The notes beneath the pieces are model-generated. The model did not search any database. It was not told the DNA's origin and saw only the letters and a list, made by a program, of their open reading frames with translations. A stretch of DNA of 64,000 nucleotides, from positions 718,479 to 782,478 of the forward strand of contig NC_072451.1 of the NCBI RefSeq assembly GCF_027596085.1, read 5' to 3'. Shown here piece after piece: positions 1 to 10,963 of the stretch; position 1 is the first letter of the stretch; every line of letters starts with the position of its first letter. This stretch comes from Anoplopoma fimbria. Its lineage: Eukaryota > Chordata > Actinopteri > Perciformes > Anoplopomatidae. The position numbers were made by a program, and so were the translations under genes.

Positions 1-302
1 ATTTCTACATTTATCCGACAAAGATCGACCTCTACCTCCTCTGCTCTTAAAACCGGGTCACACCAACATTTAAACGGAACCATTCCAGGGTTAAAGCGTG
101 GGACTATGTTGACTCGTCGTGTTCGACCCTCCTAACGCCACAGTCTTGTACCTTTTGTCTTCTTGTCATTGACGAATACTTTTTTTACAGCTAAACAGAC
201 ACTGAGGACAAAAGAACCGGCCCGTTACATTTTACCCATAATCCCCCTGTTATAGATGAGAATCCTAAAGCGGAGGAACTCAGACTGACAGAAAACACTC
301 AC

Positions 303-440
303 ATGGTTTTCAGATCTCCGATCAGCATCTTGACTTTGTTCTCTTTGTTCATGAGGGTCCGGACCAGAGCCAGACTCTTCTTCGAGTCACTCAGAGCTTC
401 GTTGGTGGTTTGCTGCACAGCGTCCGCTGTCGTCTGATGT
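303..440 (-). CDS. lamc2: lamc2 coding exon 14 (coiled coil)
   Basis: About residues 705-750. Acceptor CCTGCAG at the high end, donor GTGAGT at the low end, leaving two bases of a split codon. Heptad-rich, charged sequence (LSDSKKSLALVRTLMNKENK) typical of the laminin long arm. This is the last exon I can place; the gene continues off the left edge. Confidence 0.85.
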
Positions 441-3400
441 CTGCAGGACGGGGACAGACAGGAAGTGATGAAGACTTGGGTCAAAACTCTTCATCAGATT
501 TATCATTGGTTTACCATTAAAGCAATATGACGGACTCACTTATCAGCCAGACTGATGGCCGTCGGCACCAGAGAAGAGAAGGGGTTGGAATCCAGCGGAG
601 CGTCTCCTTGAGGAATCTCCTGATAGGAAGGAGGAGACAAGGCAGCTGTTAGAGGAAAGTAAACCTCCCAATCTTCATCATGTAGACCTTCCTCTTTATC
701 ACAGTTATCACCACACCTTTGTGGTTACTAGCTGATTAAATCTGTTTTCGATAGATTTCCTTCAATCCATCGGTTTCAGTTCATTTCTATGAAATTGCTA
801 CTTGAAACAGACGAACATCCCGTCACGTCTACTTTGATCTGATTCATCAGAAGGCTTAAAGACTGATGTTTCTTCTAGTAACTGAAGGAATATTTGAACG
901 ATATATTTCATGTGAGAAACACATTTATGCTCCTTTAAACTCCAGATGTGACATTCTGACTTTATGGGTCTTACAGCTGATCTGAGGTCGTCTTTGGCCT
1001 CGTCCAGGTTGCGTTTCATCTCCACCATCAGACTCCGAACCGCCTCCACCTTCGTCCTGTAGGTCTTCTGTTGTTGTTTGACGTCGTCCGCCGTGTCGGC
1101 GATGTTCTGGAGGATCCGGCCCTCGTCCAGCTGACTCCTGCTGATGGACGACAGGCGGCCCTGCAGGCTCTTCTCCTGTCCTATTGGACACAGGAGGTGT
1201 GGCGTCATGTTCTCATCGTGCGTTGAATGAGAGAAGGTCTTAAAACAGGGTGAATGTTCTTCTTACCTTCCAGCAGCTCTGTATTGTACTGCAGGTCGAT
1301 CACCATCTTCTCCATGGTCCTCAGAGCAGCCTCCATCTGATTCCTGCCGGGTTGTTTGGGACCGGCTGAGATCAGAATCTCTAGCTCCTTCAGTTTGATC
1401 TCGTACGCCTCCATCTGAAAACAACAAGAGTTCAACCATCTCATTGAGACCCGTTTGTTATTCTCAATGCCAAGTCTTAGCTCAGTGAGCACAATGTGAG
1501 GAGAGCGGGTCGTCCACTCATCACAGGGTCGCAGGTTTGATCCCCTGTTTGTCCATGTTCACCATCTTAGCTTAGTCTGTTAGCATGCTAATGCTAGCTA
1601 TTCATGAGGCTGATTGAATGTCTTTAGTTCTGCAGGTATTTGGTCATGAATTAAAGTAACTTGTTGACCTGATGATGGCGCTATAATGAAGAGTCAGAGG
1701 ATCAATAAAGTTATCACGATTCCTCCTGAATGATGAACCACATTTCATCTCATCCAACAGCTGTTGAGATATTTAAACTTATGTTTAAATGAAACACATG
1801 AACACGTTACAATAGAAGACTTTTCATTGTTTGGTTTAACTTTTTAATCTTGTGAGTTCACCGCAAACTCGTCAAACTTAAAGATGAACCAGTTCCTTGT
1901 TCACTCGTTGTTACCTTGGTCTTGATGGAGCTGAAACAGGCGGGACAGTTGGACCTCTGGCACCTCAGACCCTCGAAGCCCGGTCTGCACCGACAGAGAC
2001 CCGAATCGTCACACTGTCTGGACTCAGAGCCCTGAAGGTCGCAGTCACACGCTGGTCCACGAAACAAGGGAGGGGACAACCGTGAGACTCCGCTTTCACA
2101 GATCATTGCATGTTTATTATGATAATAAAGCTTTAACCAATTGAACTGAGCCAAATTCATCTGAAAAACTCAACATTTTCTTTTCTTTACATCTTGAATT
2201 TAGAGGCGGATCTGTTACAGTTTTGACATAAAATGATAAAAGCAGGTTTGGAGAATGTAGCTCGAATAAAAAAAACGATTTCTTCAACTAGCAACTTATT
2301 CATTTGTCTGTAAAATGTCTGTAAGATTTTTAGTCCCCTGTGTGTGAAGTGAAGTAAATGTTTATTTAGAATAAAAAGAACTAGATAAGTCTCGCACTTT
2401 ACTTGCTAATCATTTAAAGATGAAAGAGTGGGCGGAGAGCACGAGGCATCGGGAGCGTCCCGACTGTTCTTACGTTTGCAGGCGTCGGTGGCTCGGCCGT
2501 GGTAGAAACCCGGCACACAGGCCTCGCAGCGCGGCCCCGTCGTGTTGTTCAGACACTTCAGACATTCGCCGGTGATGCGATCGCAGCTTCTCGCCACGCT
2601 GACGTCGATGTGTCCGTTGCACCGGCAGGGCCTGCAGGTTTGCTGCACGACGTCGCCACGAGGAGGGCCGCGGTAAAAACCCTCCTGACAGACGTCACAG
2701 CGAGGACCTGAGGGGACAAACAGACACACATCGTCATGTTCAGCGTCATGTTGCTGGAGATATTTAGTTTCATGTATTTGTGTGTGTAACAACTATTCAT
2801 GCAGTTTTACTTCAGAGAAGAAAGAACGCAACAATCGAGAAGGATGTGGGAGCATCATGGGTCCCTTTAGGTCAGAGTCAGAAGATAACCTCCAGTTCTG
2901 CAGACTGAAGTCAGAGCTTCATGTGTTAAACCTGCTTTCTCTCTACTGTCCACCAGGGGGCGACTCCTCTGGTTGTATAGAAGTCTATGAGAAAATGACT
3001 CTACTTCTCTCTTGATTTATTCCCTCAGTAAACATTGTAAACATGAGTTTATGGTCTCAATCTCTAGTTTCAAGTCTTCTTCAATACAGCATGATGTTCA
3101 TTTAGTAAATGATGCTCCATTTAGAGTCAAACAGACCATAAAGCAGGGGATGCTTTAGGGCGGGGCTACACACTGATTGACAGGTCGACACCAGAGACGT
3201 ATACGGCGTCTCTACGTCACTCCTCCTCAGTCCAAATATGGTCACTTCCTGCTCACTGGTTGCAAACAACAAGATGGCGACGGCTCAATCACAAAATTCA
3301 AGGCTTCAAAACATCAGAGCAAAAACCAAAGAGTGATGTCGTGACGACTGCGTCCACTTCTTATATACAGTCTGTGGCTACAGCTCATAGGTTGCACTTA

Positions 3401-6400
3401 AAGGTCGCGAGGAGCACTTAATTAAAGTTTAGGCTCAGATTTCTAATCTCCTGTGACATCACAGTGGTGGTACTGTGTGTGATGTAATAGTCTGGAGACC
3501 AACCTGTGCTTCCGGTTGGACAGGGGTCACATTGGGGCGTCAGTGACCCGGCAGGCAGTGAGCAGGACACTCCGTCCAGACAGGGACACTTCACACAGGT
3601 TCCAGGCTGCCAGGGGTCTCGGTAGGAGCCCTCGGAGCAGGGCGTCTCGTCGGCGGAGTAGCAGTCTCCCGTCTGCGGGTCACAGCTGCCTCCTCTGCAG
3701 CTGCAGGGCTCACAGGGGCTGAAGGCCCCGTCCGCCGGGCTCTTGCGTCTGAAGCCAGCCGAGCATCGCTCGCAGAACTCGCCATCGTAACCTGGCGGGC
3801 AGCTGCAGGTCTGGACCCACCGGGCGGGGGCGCCATCGGCACGCCGCGCAGTCACCAGCCGCACGTTGGCGAGATATCCACGTCCTGAAGAAACACAACA
3901 GTTCATTCAAGATTCAGGAGTCATAGTTCGTATTAGTTTGTTTCTGTACTTTTGCTCTGGTTTATACTCTTAGATGCTTGTTTAAGAAAGGAGATGCACT
4001 TATGACTTCTGGTGACTAGTAGTTCTCTTGAATACCTATGTTGAATACACTTCCTGTAAGTCGCTTTGGATAAAAGCGTCTGCTACATGACTGTAATGTA
4101 ATGTAATGTAATGTACTGTAATGTAATGTAATGTACTGTAATGTACTGTACTGTACTGTAATGTAATGTAATGTAATATAATGTAATGTACTGTAATGTA
4201 ATGTAATGTACTGTAATGTTATGTACTGTACTGTACTGTAATGTAAAGATCAAGATCATCCTACAAATATGTGACTTTAAAAACAAGTCGAAGAGAGAGC
4301 GCTCTTCAAAACTAACCAAAGGAAGCATCGGTGGATGGAATGAGGAAAGGAAGTCAATAAAAGAGAGGGAAGGAAAGAAGGGCAGTATAAAAAAAAGGAA
4401 GCTCACCATTTTCTCCAAATGTTGCCCGGACCTTGACGGCGGTGAGGTTCTGGAGGAGCGTCTGGAACTGCGAGGGCGAGAGCTGAGGCCTCCACCGGCT
4501 GCCGGGCTGCTCATCCAGCCTGTTCAGACAGAAGAGAGGAGTTCACTCTTCAGCTGGGGAACTCTCTGCCTTCACAGTAAAACCACGTGGAACAAATATC
4601 CCACTGGAATCTGTATCTTCTACAATTAGAGCTCCTCTTTTTTTATGTCGTTCAATTAAAAGGTTAAATTATGTGAAAACAAAACTGCTTTTACTCTTAT
4701 TTGTGAAAACTTCATGAATGAATGAATGTGTTCGGGGTGTTTCATGTCCTCTTAATCAATTTCTAGATTAGCTCAGTATATGTGTCAAATCACACCATTG
4801 AGTGTGCAGAGCCAGCATGTCCTCTAGTATGGTGTTAGAAAATATAACAACCTGATGATCATTTATTAAACATTGTTCTTGTCCTCCACTAAATGCACCG
4901 TTCCTTTCTGTGTTTCCTCAGGGGAGTGTTGCCGCACATGAAGTATAATTATGTTGTATTAACTTGAGAGTTTTATGAAAGAAACTGTGTGTTTCCATGA
5001 CGATTCTGTTGGAGGAGTCTGTTTCTACGTTCTCTGATTACAGCAGAAGGATTCTTTGATTCTTACAGACACCAAAGAAAATGTTTCAGTGGGAACAAGG
5101 AAGAGGTCGACCCCTGAAGGTCACGTTTGAATCTGAGCCGTAAAGAATGAATGGAGGCGTTTGGTGGGCGGGGTCTATCACATCAGGAGTCATTGACTTT
5201 GATGGATCATCTCTCTGCAGGTTGATGTTCTGACCTGAAACTGTAGTTTATTTTCTGTCCACAGGGGACGATGGATCGCAGGTCGCCCAGCGAGGCGGCC
5301 ACTCGGAGGCCGGCTCCTTCCAGAACCACGTCGTTGGTGGACGGGTGTCGGACGCCGCGGTCCAGACGCAAGGAGAAGGAAAAGTTCTGACCGTAACTCA
5401 GCAACTGATTCCCCAGGTAAGGAGCTGATGGAGAGAAGAGAGAAACACCTGGTCAGGAGGGAGGAGACAAGAGGAGAGGAGGGAAGGATGTATGCGAAGA
5501 GGGTAGGAGAGGAGAAAAAGAGGGAAAGGAAAGGAGCGGTGAGGAAAGAAGGGGCTGGCAAGTGAGGAGAGGAGGCAACTAAAGACAGAAAAGGAAACAA
5601 GGTGGATGAGAGGAAAAGAAAGGAATGAAAAGGAGGAATGAGGAGAGAAGATGAGAAGGAGGAAAGGTAGGAAAGAAGGAGATGTGAGGGGGGAAAGGAA
5701 AGGAAAGAACGACAAGGAGACATGGAGAGCGAATGAGAAGGAAGAAAAGAAAGGAGAGAAGAGATGACATGAGAGGAGAAAAAGAGAAGTAGAAAAAAGG
5801 AAACAAAAAAGGGAGACATGGAGAAGGGTGGAGAGAGAAGGAAAGGAAACAAGGACAAGTAGATATGGTAGGAGGAGATGAGAAGGAAAGGAAGGGAAGA
5901 AAAGGAAAAGAAAGACGGAGACACACGGAGAGGGGAGGAAATGAGAGGAGGGGAAGGTGAAGTGAAAAAAAGTAGAAGGGGTAGAAGAAGGAGACATGAC
6001 AGTTAGAGAAGGGAGGAGGGAGAAGGAAAGGAAACGAGGACAAGTAGACATGGTAGGAGGAGATGAGGAGGAAAGGAAAAGAAATAAGGAGACAGAAATC
6101 ATCAAGGAAGGCAGAAGGACAGATGGCAGCATAAAGGAGGCGGGGCTTGTTCTCACCTGGGGCGAACAGGTAGACGGGCAGGCTGTTTTTGGAGATCACC
6201 TCCAGGTCCTGGTGTTTAGGTGACCAGCGGAAGTGGACGTCTTTGGGGGTGACGCCCTGCGCCGTCGCCGCCCTCCAGCCCTCTGGACCTGAAGACACAG
6301 CACCAGGTCTTACACAACTCATGTTCTCTGAGGCTTTTATTTTGAAATTAAACCCAGAATGCACTGTTCACTTCTGAAATGTACAGGGAGGTCTTTTATT

Positions 6401-9400
6401 GTGGAGAGGTGAAAGTTACCATCGGCGAAGGTGGAGGTGATGCTGTGAACGGAGTAACTGGACTGTGCAGAACATCTGCTGCTGTGACCGTAACAGAAAC
6501 AGATCCGACTCCCAGAATCCTCTCTGGGCTTACGACTGAAAAACACCAGGGGCAAAAAAACAAGAAGATGAAGAATTTTGTGGCCAATAGGTTTTTTAAA
6601 AACATAAAGAGTAAATAAAGATAATGTAAGTGTGATGTCTGAGATGCAATTGATTCTTTAGTGTTTTTAAAGAAGCTTTGAAAGGAGTTGAAGTGTCAGT
6701 TGGAACAGAAGCACTGAAAGGAATTCAAGCGCACTGAGGAGGCAGCTAAAGTGCAAACAATTAAAGGAGTTGAAGTGTTAAGGTGTAAGAAATGATGTAA
6801 AGAGGCAGAAGAGACCATTGAAATGCAAGAACCAAAATATGTTAAAGAATCAGCCAATGTGGAAGTCATAAACGTAGTTGAAGCGTCAATTGAAGTAGCA
6901 ATTCTGAAAAGAGCTGAAGCGTCGGTTTAGGTGCGAGAACTGAACTTAATGTAAGTAAGTGAAAATAAATGATAGTGTCAGTTGAAGTTAAAGTACTGAA
7001 AGGAGTTGAAGAGTCAGTTGAAGATAAATAGATGAAAGGAGTTGAAGTGTCAGTTGAAGTACTGAAAGCGTGCCAGTTGAAGTGCCTTCTTTAAGGAGCT
7101 GATGTAAATGTGAGATCTTTGTAAGGAATCATGTGATCTGATGTGTTTCTTCACCTTTGCGAGCAGCCGTTTGGCCCGATCGGTCCGCCCGGGCAGCGGT
7201 TACATTTATCTCCGGTGACGCCGTCTTTACAGTTGCAGCGCCCCCTGCTGTCACATGTGGCGCTGATGGAACCTGGAGGCACAGAAGCGTTAGATTAGGT
7301 TCTCCTTTTACCAACACTGGAATAGCATTAATCAAAGGTATATTCTGTTGTTTCTCACCTGTGGAGTTGCAGCGGCAGGGCGTGCAGCTCAGTGCTGCCC
7401 CCAGCAGGTGGAAGCCGTCCTTGCAGCGTTCGCAGTGGCGGCCCACAGTGTTTCCCTGACAGTCGACGCAGTGAAGGCCCTGGGCATCCCGGAGGCAGTA
7501 CCGAGACCTCCCATTACAGTCGCAACGCGCTGTCGCTGCAGGAGGAGACAGGGAGGGGAAGGCAAATTCATTTTGGTTAGTTAAAATGTATTTATACCAA
7601 TCATCCTAAGTCCTTTAAAGTTTTAAGTTGCTATCCAGGTTGTTTTTAGTATTAAATCTTTTACAGAGTAATTGTAATCACGTTTGTGCTGCAAGAAGAA
7701 TGGCCATGTCTTTGTTTTTTATTTAATGGGTTTATCATCTGGAGAACAAGAATGAGATCAGAACATCTAATTAAAACTGCACATTCAGTTTTAATAATAA
7801 TGGGAAAAAATGGAAAGTTTGCACCGATGATGGTGTTGGAAATATCATTCAAATCTTTAGGGATCACCCACACATGTTAAAGAACTCTGAACATGTTGTT
7901 TCGTCGCAGCGTGTGAGGACAAAGCCCAGCTCTTCTCTTCATAAGAGGCTCAGTGGTTTTCAGTGTTTACAGAGTGAAGCGCTTTGTACGTTCTGCGGTT
8001 TGTTCATAAATCCCAGAGAGAGCTGCACCTCCCAGCCTGAAGCCCTGAAGACAAATCCTCTCCGTCCAGAGTCCCACCCAACCAGCCAACGCCTCTTCTG
8101 AGAAAACAACACCGCTCTCCTCTGTGACGACGCTTCGTTTGAATTATGAAAGAGCTTCAGCAGGCTGCTGCTTGTCCCGCTGTGAGCCAAGACGAGGAAT
8201 TCATCCCATAAACAGGGCTTAGTGGTGAAGGTATGTCATGACAGGGAGGAGGGAAAGAGAGTTTGAAGAAGAATCAATCAGGACAATCAGCTGGTGGAGG
8301 CTGATGGAGGCTGATGGAGGCTGACATCTTTGTTTTAATACTTCATGTTTCAGATTAAACTCTCAAGTGACTCAGCTAAATAAAGATCCTCACAAATGAG
8401 ATGATGTTAGAAGCTTTGAGATGTAGGGACTCCATGAAGGGTTGTGTGGCAAGACGCTGTGGCTCATGAGCTAACCGCACTAACCGTAAGCTAACATAAG
8501 CTAACCGTTAGCTCGTGAAACTGTCGATACCAATGGACACCAGTCAATACCATTCTAAACCAGTTAATACCAGTCGAAACCAGTCAAAACCAGTCGAAGT
8601 CAATTAAAACCAGTCAATGAAGTCCAAACCAGTTGATACCAGTCTCAAAATTGATTTCCAACCATGTCTCTTCTGTTTTCTACAGAGTTTGATAGAATGG
8701 TGGTGACGGCTTCCTCCATTTCAGGATTCCCAACATTCAGATGGATTGAAACTCTGATTTCATGTTGGCTTATTTTTAAGCCCCAATAATCACAAAACGT
8801 GTTAAGTTCATTTTTATATTTAGTTTATTTTATTCAGTCAAAACTTTGTTCTCTCTCTTGATTTGTAATTGAAACAATTCAAAGTGGAGCTAATGCTAAC
8901 GCAGCGTCTCTTGCTAGCTGACACTTAGCTTGTGAACTGGAGGGTCACGGGATCAAGTCCCTGAATGGACAAAGTACGAAGTGTGGACGGTAGTTTACCT
9001 CCGGGGTACTGCCGGGATGCCCTTGAGCAAGGCACCAGAGCTCGGAACTGCTCTTCTCTTTTTGATTAAATGCAGCGGCTAAATGTCACTGTGTGCTTTT
9101 TAAAGTTTATTTACATTTACATGTTAAAGGAACATATCCTCTGACTGTGTGTTTAGCCTAGCTTAGCACAAAGACTGGAAGCAGGGGGAAACTGTTAGCC
9201 TAGCTCCACGGCCGTCTGCTTTTAGTCTTAGAAACGTACTGAGGACAGAAACACAGAATAACGGCAGATGTATTCTTCTCTCTAAACGGACTAGTGTTTG
9301 TCCTGATGTAGTAAAACACAAAGGACTTTTAAAGGGCGGTAAAGTAGAAGTTGTTGATGTTACAAGTTTGTTTTATGACGGATTGATTTATCGTCGGGAG

Positions 9401-10715
9401 TTCAAGGTGCGTCTGTTTGTTCTTGTGTCTGAGCGTCGGGCCTCACCTCAGATATCAGTCAGACGGTGATTCAGCGTGACTCACTCCCTGATAACAGTTA
9501 ATGTTCATCTGAGACAGGATTACAGTACGAGTAAATATTAAATTAAATGTTTCTTTATCCGTAGACATGAAATATGCAGAACAAAGTCATGATGTCAAAG
9601 TGATCACCAAACCTCAGGATTTAATGTTTCTCAGCTCACAAATGTTTTATTGTCTTAAAAAAGTTTTTTCACAATTTATGAGAAATACTTAAAGACCTGA
9701 TTTTGAACTGATTTCATGTTTGTACTGAAGAGAGTTTTATTTTATTTTATTTAACCATATTTAACCATGTTTTACTCTTATTGAGAATGTTATTCTTATT
9801 AACAAGAACCACATAAAAACACAAATAACAGACCAAAAAACAACCTTAAATACATTTTACATAAAAGACACAAGAGACTTAAATCAAACAAGAAAACTGC
9901 AAAAAAAAAGTCATTCAGCGCTCAAATGATCCTCATTCCTGTCTCATTAAAATAACACGATACTTCTGTTTGGTGGTTAAATGATTTATGTTTAAAAAAT
10001 GAATATTATACTAAATACAAGAGGTTTATCAGGGACTGATACTGATAACATAATAAACATGATGTCTTCATTTTGGGTAATAATATTTGCCATATATGAG
10101 ATCGTTAATAAAACCACACTGTTTAGTTTGTAAAATAACAATCAGACCTGACGATGCACCAACGCTCTGGAAAAAGCAGTGAGTGGTCCTTGAGTTGAGG
10201 TTTTGTTTTGTTGAACTAAAGATGTTGTGATTCAGTCCAGAGATTATTCTGGGATGGATATGGTTCTCTTTAAATCGACTCGTGTTTCACCTGATCAGGT
10301 TGTTTCCTGTCATTTAGACCGGTTTAGTTTATTAAAGTTGGATGTTGTTTTTATTCTTTTAATCTGTTTTTCATTCCTTTGACTGCTTTTTATTTATGAA
10401 TCACATTTTGCTCTTAAACCTGCCTTATAAATAAACTTATTATTGGCTATAATCTGGACCTAAAAACTGTATGATTCATTAAGAGCTCAGTGTTAAAGTA
10501 TTTCACTTCTTTAAGCTTCAGGAGGAGCAGAAGGTGAAGGAATAAACTGACTTTGCTCCTCAGTAAAAACCTCCTCAACACTAAAACGTTTCTTTAGAAG
10601 TCAAAGTCGTGTGTGCAGGGTTCAGGTACTCACAGTAGTGTTGGTAGGTGGCCTGGACGGCACAAAGTGCAGCCAGAAAAAGAACGATGGCGAGTGAACT
10701 CCAGCTGCTCCTCAT
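303..10715 (-). CDS. lamc2: laminin subunit gamma-2, 5' 14 coding exons (C-terminus off window)
   Basis: Secreted gamma-2 chain of laminin-332-type trimers of epithelial basement membranes. Joined coding exons, read downward: 10715-10634, 7535-7359, 7272-7155, 6535-6420, 6288-6157, 5424-5235, 4519-4407, 3884-3504, 2707-2474, 2051-1915, 1414-1267, 1180-975, 619-540, 440-303. All junctions are GT-AG and the reading frame stays open across every one (2252 nt, about 750 residues). Order seen: signal peptide (about 1-22), LE repeats (about 30-125), linker with CFCYGHSSRC, laminin IV domain (about 165-330), further LE repeats (about 335-545), then a heptad-rich coiled coil from about 555. There is no N-terminal LN domain, which separates gamma-2 from gamma-1 and gamma-3. 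The human chain is about 1190 residues, so roughly 440 C-terminal residues lie beyond base 1. Assignment rests on domain order and family similarity recalled by eye; exon ends are predictions. Confidence 0.93.
540..619 (-). CDS. lamc2: lamc2 coding exon 13
   Basis: About residues 679-704 (EIPQGDAPLDSNPFSSLVPT). Acceptor CCTATCAG, donor GTGAGT. It matches the non-helical linker followed by SLAD-type sequence in the gamma-2 coiled coil. It is short, but its phase joins both neighbours. Confidence 0.82.
975..1180 (-). CDS. lamc2: lamc2 coding exon 12 (coiled coil)
   Basis: About residues 610-678. The acceptor is taken as CCAATAG, because only this choice keeps frame with the preceding exon; the nearby GGACAG is out of phase. 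Donor GTAAGA. Strong heptad pattern (RLSSISRSQLDEGRILQNIA). Confidence 0.85.
1267..1414 (-). CDS. lamc2: lamc2 coding exon 11 (start of coiled coil)
   Basis: About residues 561-609, beginning MEAYEIKLKELEILI directly after acceptor TTTTCAG; donor GTAAGA. First helical segment after the last LE repeat. Confidence 0.88.
1500..1560 (+). repeat. tRNA-SINE-like fragment
   Basis: GGGTCGCAGGTTTGATCCCC resembles a tRNA-derived B box (GGTTCGANNCC). It sits in lamc2 intron 10 without a foldable tRNA around it, so I treat it as a SINE remnant, not a tRNA gene. Confidence 0.35.
1915..2051 (-). CDS. lamc2: lamc2 coding exon 10 (last LE repeat)
   Basis: About residues 515-560: CDCDLQGSESRQCDDSGLCR, then CPACF, the cysteine pair that precedes the coiled coil in gamma chains. 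Acceptor GGACCAG, donor GTAACA. Confidence 0.92.
2474..2707 (-). CDS. lamc2: lamc2 coding exon 9 (LE repeats)
   Basis: About residues 437-514, cysteine-rich LE modules including CDVCQEGFY, CRCNGHIDVSVARSCDRITG and CEACVPGFYHG. Acceptor CCTCAG, donor GTAAGA. Confidence 0.94.
2925..3380 (+). repeat. dispersed repeat family A, copy 1
   Basis: About 450 bp in lamc2 intron 8 containing CACCAGGGGGCGACTCCTC and the region around CACACTGATTGACAGGTCG. Near-identical sequence occurs in reverse orientation at 41355-41762 and 60298-60712. I cannot name the element; no coding capacity is visible. Confidence 0.85.
3504..3884 (-). CDS. lamc2: lamc2 coding exon 8 (end of laminin IV, LE repeats)
   Basis: About residues 310-436. 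It opens with the end of the laminin IV domain (GYLANVRLVTARR ... WVQTC), then LE modules with CSCPPGYDGEFCERC and CDPQTGDCYS. Acceptor TTCTTCAG, donor GTTGGT (weak). GC-rich at third codon positions. Confidence 0.94.
3935..4245 (+). repeat. teleost dispersed element B with pentanucleotide tail
   Basis: About 150 bp ending with AAGTCGCTTTGGATAAAAGC and a (TGTAA)n tail from about 4090. An inverted copy, including the tail, lies at 29745-30048 inside the endogenous retrovirus. The body-plus-short-repeat-tail layout suggests a retroposed, SINE-like element. Confidence 0.75.
4407..4519 (-). CDS. lamc2: lamc2 coding exon 7 (laminin IV)
   Basis: About residues 272-309 (SQFQTLLQNLTAVKVRATFG), a late strand region of the laminin IV domain. 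Acceptor TGAACAG, donor GTGAGC. Confidence 0.92.
4520..5234. other. lamc2 intron 6, non-repetitive
   Basis: Unique-looking, AT-moderate intronic DNA. I see no exon, repeat array or RNA gene in it. Confidence 0.5.
5235..5424 (-). CDS. lamc2: lamc2 coding exon 6 (laminin IV core)
   Basis: About residues 209-271, containing YLGNQLLSYGQNFSF, RHPSTNDVVLEGAGLRV and IVPCG, the conserved core of laminin IV type A domains. Acceptor CCATCAG, donor GTCAGA. Confidence 0.94.
5430..6115 (+). repeat. homopurine GGAAA/GAAGGAG array
   Basis: Nearly uninterrupted purine run of about 680 bp in lamc2 intron 5, with irregular AGGAAAGG/GAGGAGA units. In lamc2 sense RNA it is a polypyrimidine stretch. Long open frames over it are compositional artefacts. 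Confidence 0.9.
6157..6288 (-). CDS. lamc2: lamc2 coding exon 5 (laminin IV start)
   Basis: About residues 165-208 (DVHFRWSPKHQDLEVIS ... VYLFAP). Acceptor GTCTTCAG, donor GTGAGA. Confidence 0.92.
6420..6535 (-). CDS. lamc2: lamc2 coding exon 4 (LE / laminin IV linker)
   Basis: About residues 126-164 with CFCYGHSSRC and SYSVHSITSTF, the conserved entry to laminin IV. I chose the acceptor TTTTTCAG at 6536-6543 because its pyrimidine tract is strong and it keeps frame; a weaker CCCAG lies ten bases further in. Confidence 0.88.
6655..7090 (+). repeat. degenerate minisatellite (GAAAGGAGTTGAAGTGTCAG)
   Basis: Imperfect units built on GGAGTTGAAGTGTCAGTTGA fill most of lamc2 intron 3. No laminin-like coding sequence was found here. 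Confidence 0.7.
7155..7272 (-). CDS. lamc2: lamc2 coding exon 3 (LE repeat)
   Basis: About residues 87-125: ATCDSRGRCNCKDGVTGDKC then CPGGPIGPNGC. Acceptor GCCTCCAG, donor GTGAAG. Confidence 0.92.
7359..7535 (-). CDS. lamc2: lamc2 coding exon 2 (first LE repeat)
   Basis: About residues 28-86: CDCNGRSRYC, CVDCQGNTVGRHCERCKDGF, CRCNSTG. This is the first LE module directly after the signal peptide, as in gamma-2 chains, which lack an LN domain. Acceptor TCCTGCAG, donor GTGAGA. Confidence 0.94.
8368..8374. promoter_or_regulatory. AP-1 / MARE-like motif in lamc2 intron 1
   Basis: TGACTCAGC, an AP-1 core extended towards a MARE half-site, in lamc2 intron 1. Motif match only. Confidence 0.25.
8530..8650 (+). 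repeat. minisatellite (AAACCAGTCAATACCAGTC)
   Basis: Imperfect 9-20-bp units on the theme ACCAGTCAAAACCAGTCGA in lamc2 intron 1. Confidence 0.7.
8930..9065 (+). repeat. SINE-like fragment
   Basis: Contains a degenerate B-box-like GGGATCAAGTCCC followed by GCCCTTGAGCAAGGCACC, a string I recognise as frequent in fish SINEs. It is truncated, with no intact A box. Confidence 0.55.
9477..9483. promoter_or_regulatory. AP-1 consensus in lamc2 intron 1
   Basis: Perfect TGACTCA within lamc2 intron 1, about 1.2 kb from the first exon. A second perfect copy is at 8368-8374. AP-1 control of LAMC2 is reported in mammals; relevance here is inferred from motif and position only. Confidence 0.3.
10634..10715 (-). 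CDS. lamc2: lamc2 coding exon 1 (signal peptide)
   Basis: Encodes MRSSWSSLAIVLFLAALCAV then QATYQHY, a clear signal peptide: basic start, hydrophobic core, small residues at the cleavage site. Donor GTGAGT. The phase (one base left over) fits exon 2. A TATA-like motif lies 63 bp upstream of the ATG. Confidence 0.88.
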
Positions 10716-10777
10716 CTTCAGAGAGACTCAAACAAATGTGATAGAACACAAAACTACTGCTGCTCCTCAAACACACG

Positions 10778-10785
10778 CTTATATC
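10778..10785 (-). promoter_or_regulatory. lamc2: TATA-like box of lamc2
   Basis: On the minus strand the sequence reads GATATAAG, about 63 bp before the lamc2 ATG. A start of transcription near 10750 would leave a short 5' leader. Position and motif support it; no transcript evidence is available. Confidence 0.5.
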
Positions 10786-10879
10786 TCCTCTGCTGCTGCA
10801 GGTCTGAACACGCTGCACATACTGAGACACACTTACTCACACCTGAATCACACACACACACACACAGTCAGAGGATATG

Positions 10880-10881
<2 letters not shown>

Positions 10882-10961
<80 letters not shown>
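10882..10961 (+). repeat. (GT)n microsatellite
   Basis: About 40 GT units, 165 bp upstream of the lamc2 ATG on the far side of its TATA-like motif. Confidence 0.98.

Positions 10962-10963
<2 letters not shown>

Larger units (their letters stand above)
7536..10633. other. lamc2 intron 1
   Basis: 3.1-kb first intron. It holds a minisatellite (8530-8650), a SINE-like fragment (8930-9065) and two AP-1 motifs. Low-repeat stretches at 7900-8220 and 9400-9560 are possible enhancers. No further exon was recognised. Confidence 0.6.

Noticed and set aside
1500..1560. tRNA gene suggested by a B-box-like motif
   Set aside because: No A box, no cloverleaf pairing; a SINE remnant at best. The same applies to 8930-9065.
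5190..6364. Hydrophobic 244-261-codon frames
   Set aside because: Antisense reading of a homopurine array; only the laminin exons at either edge are real.
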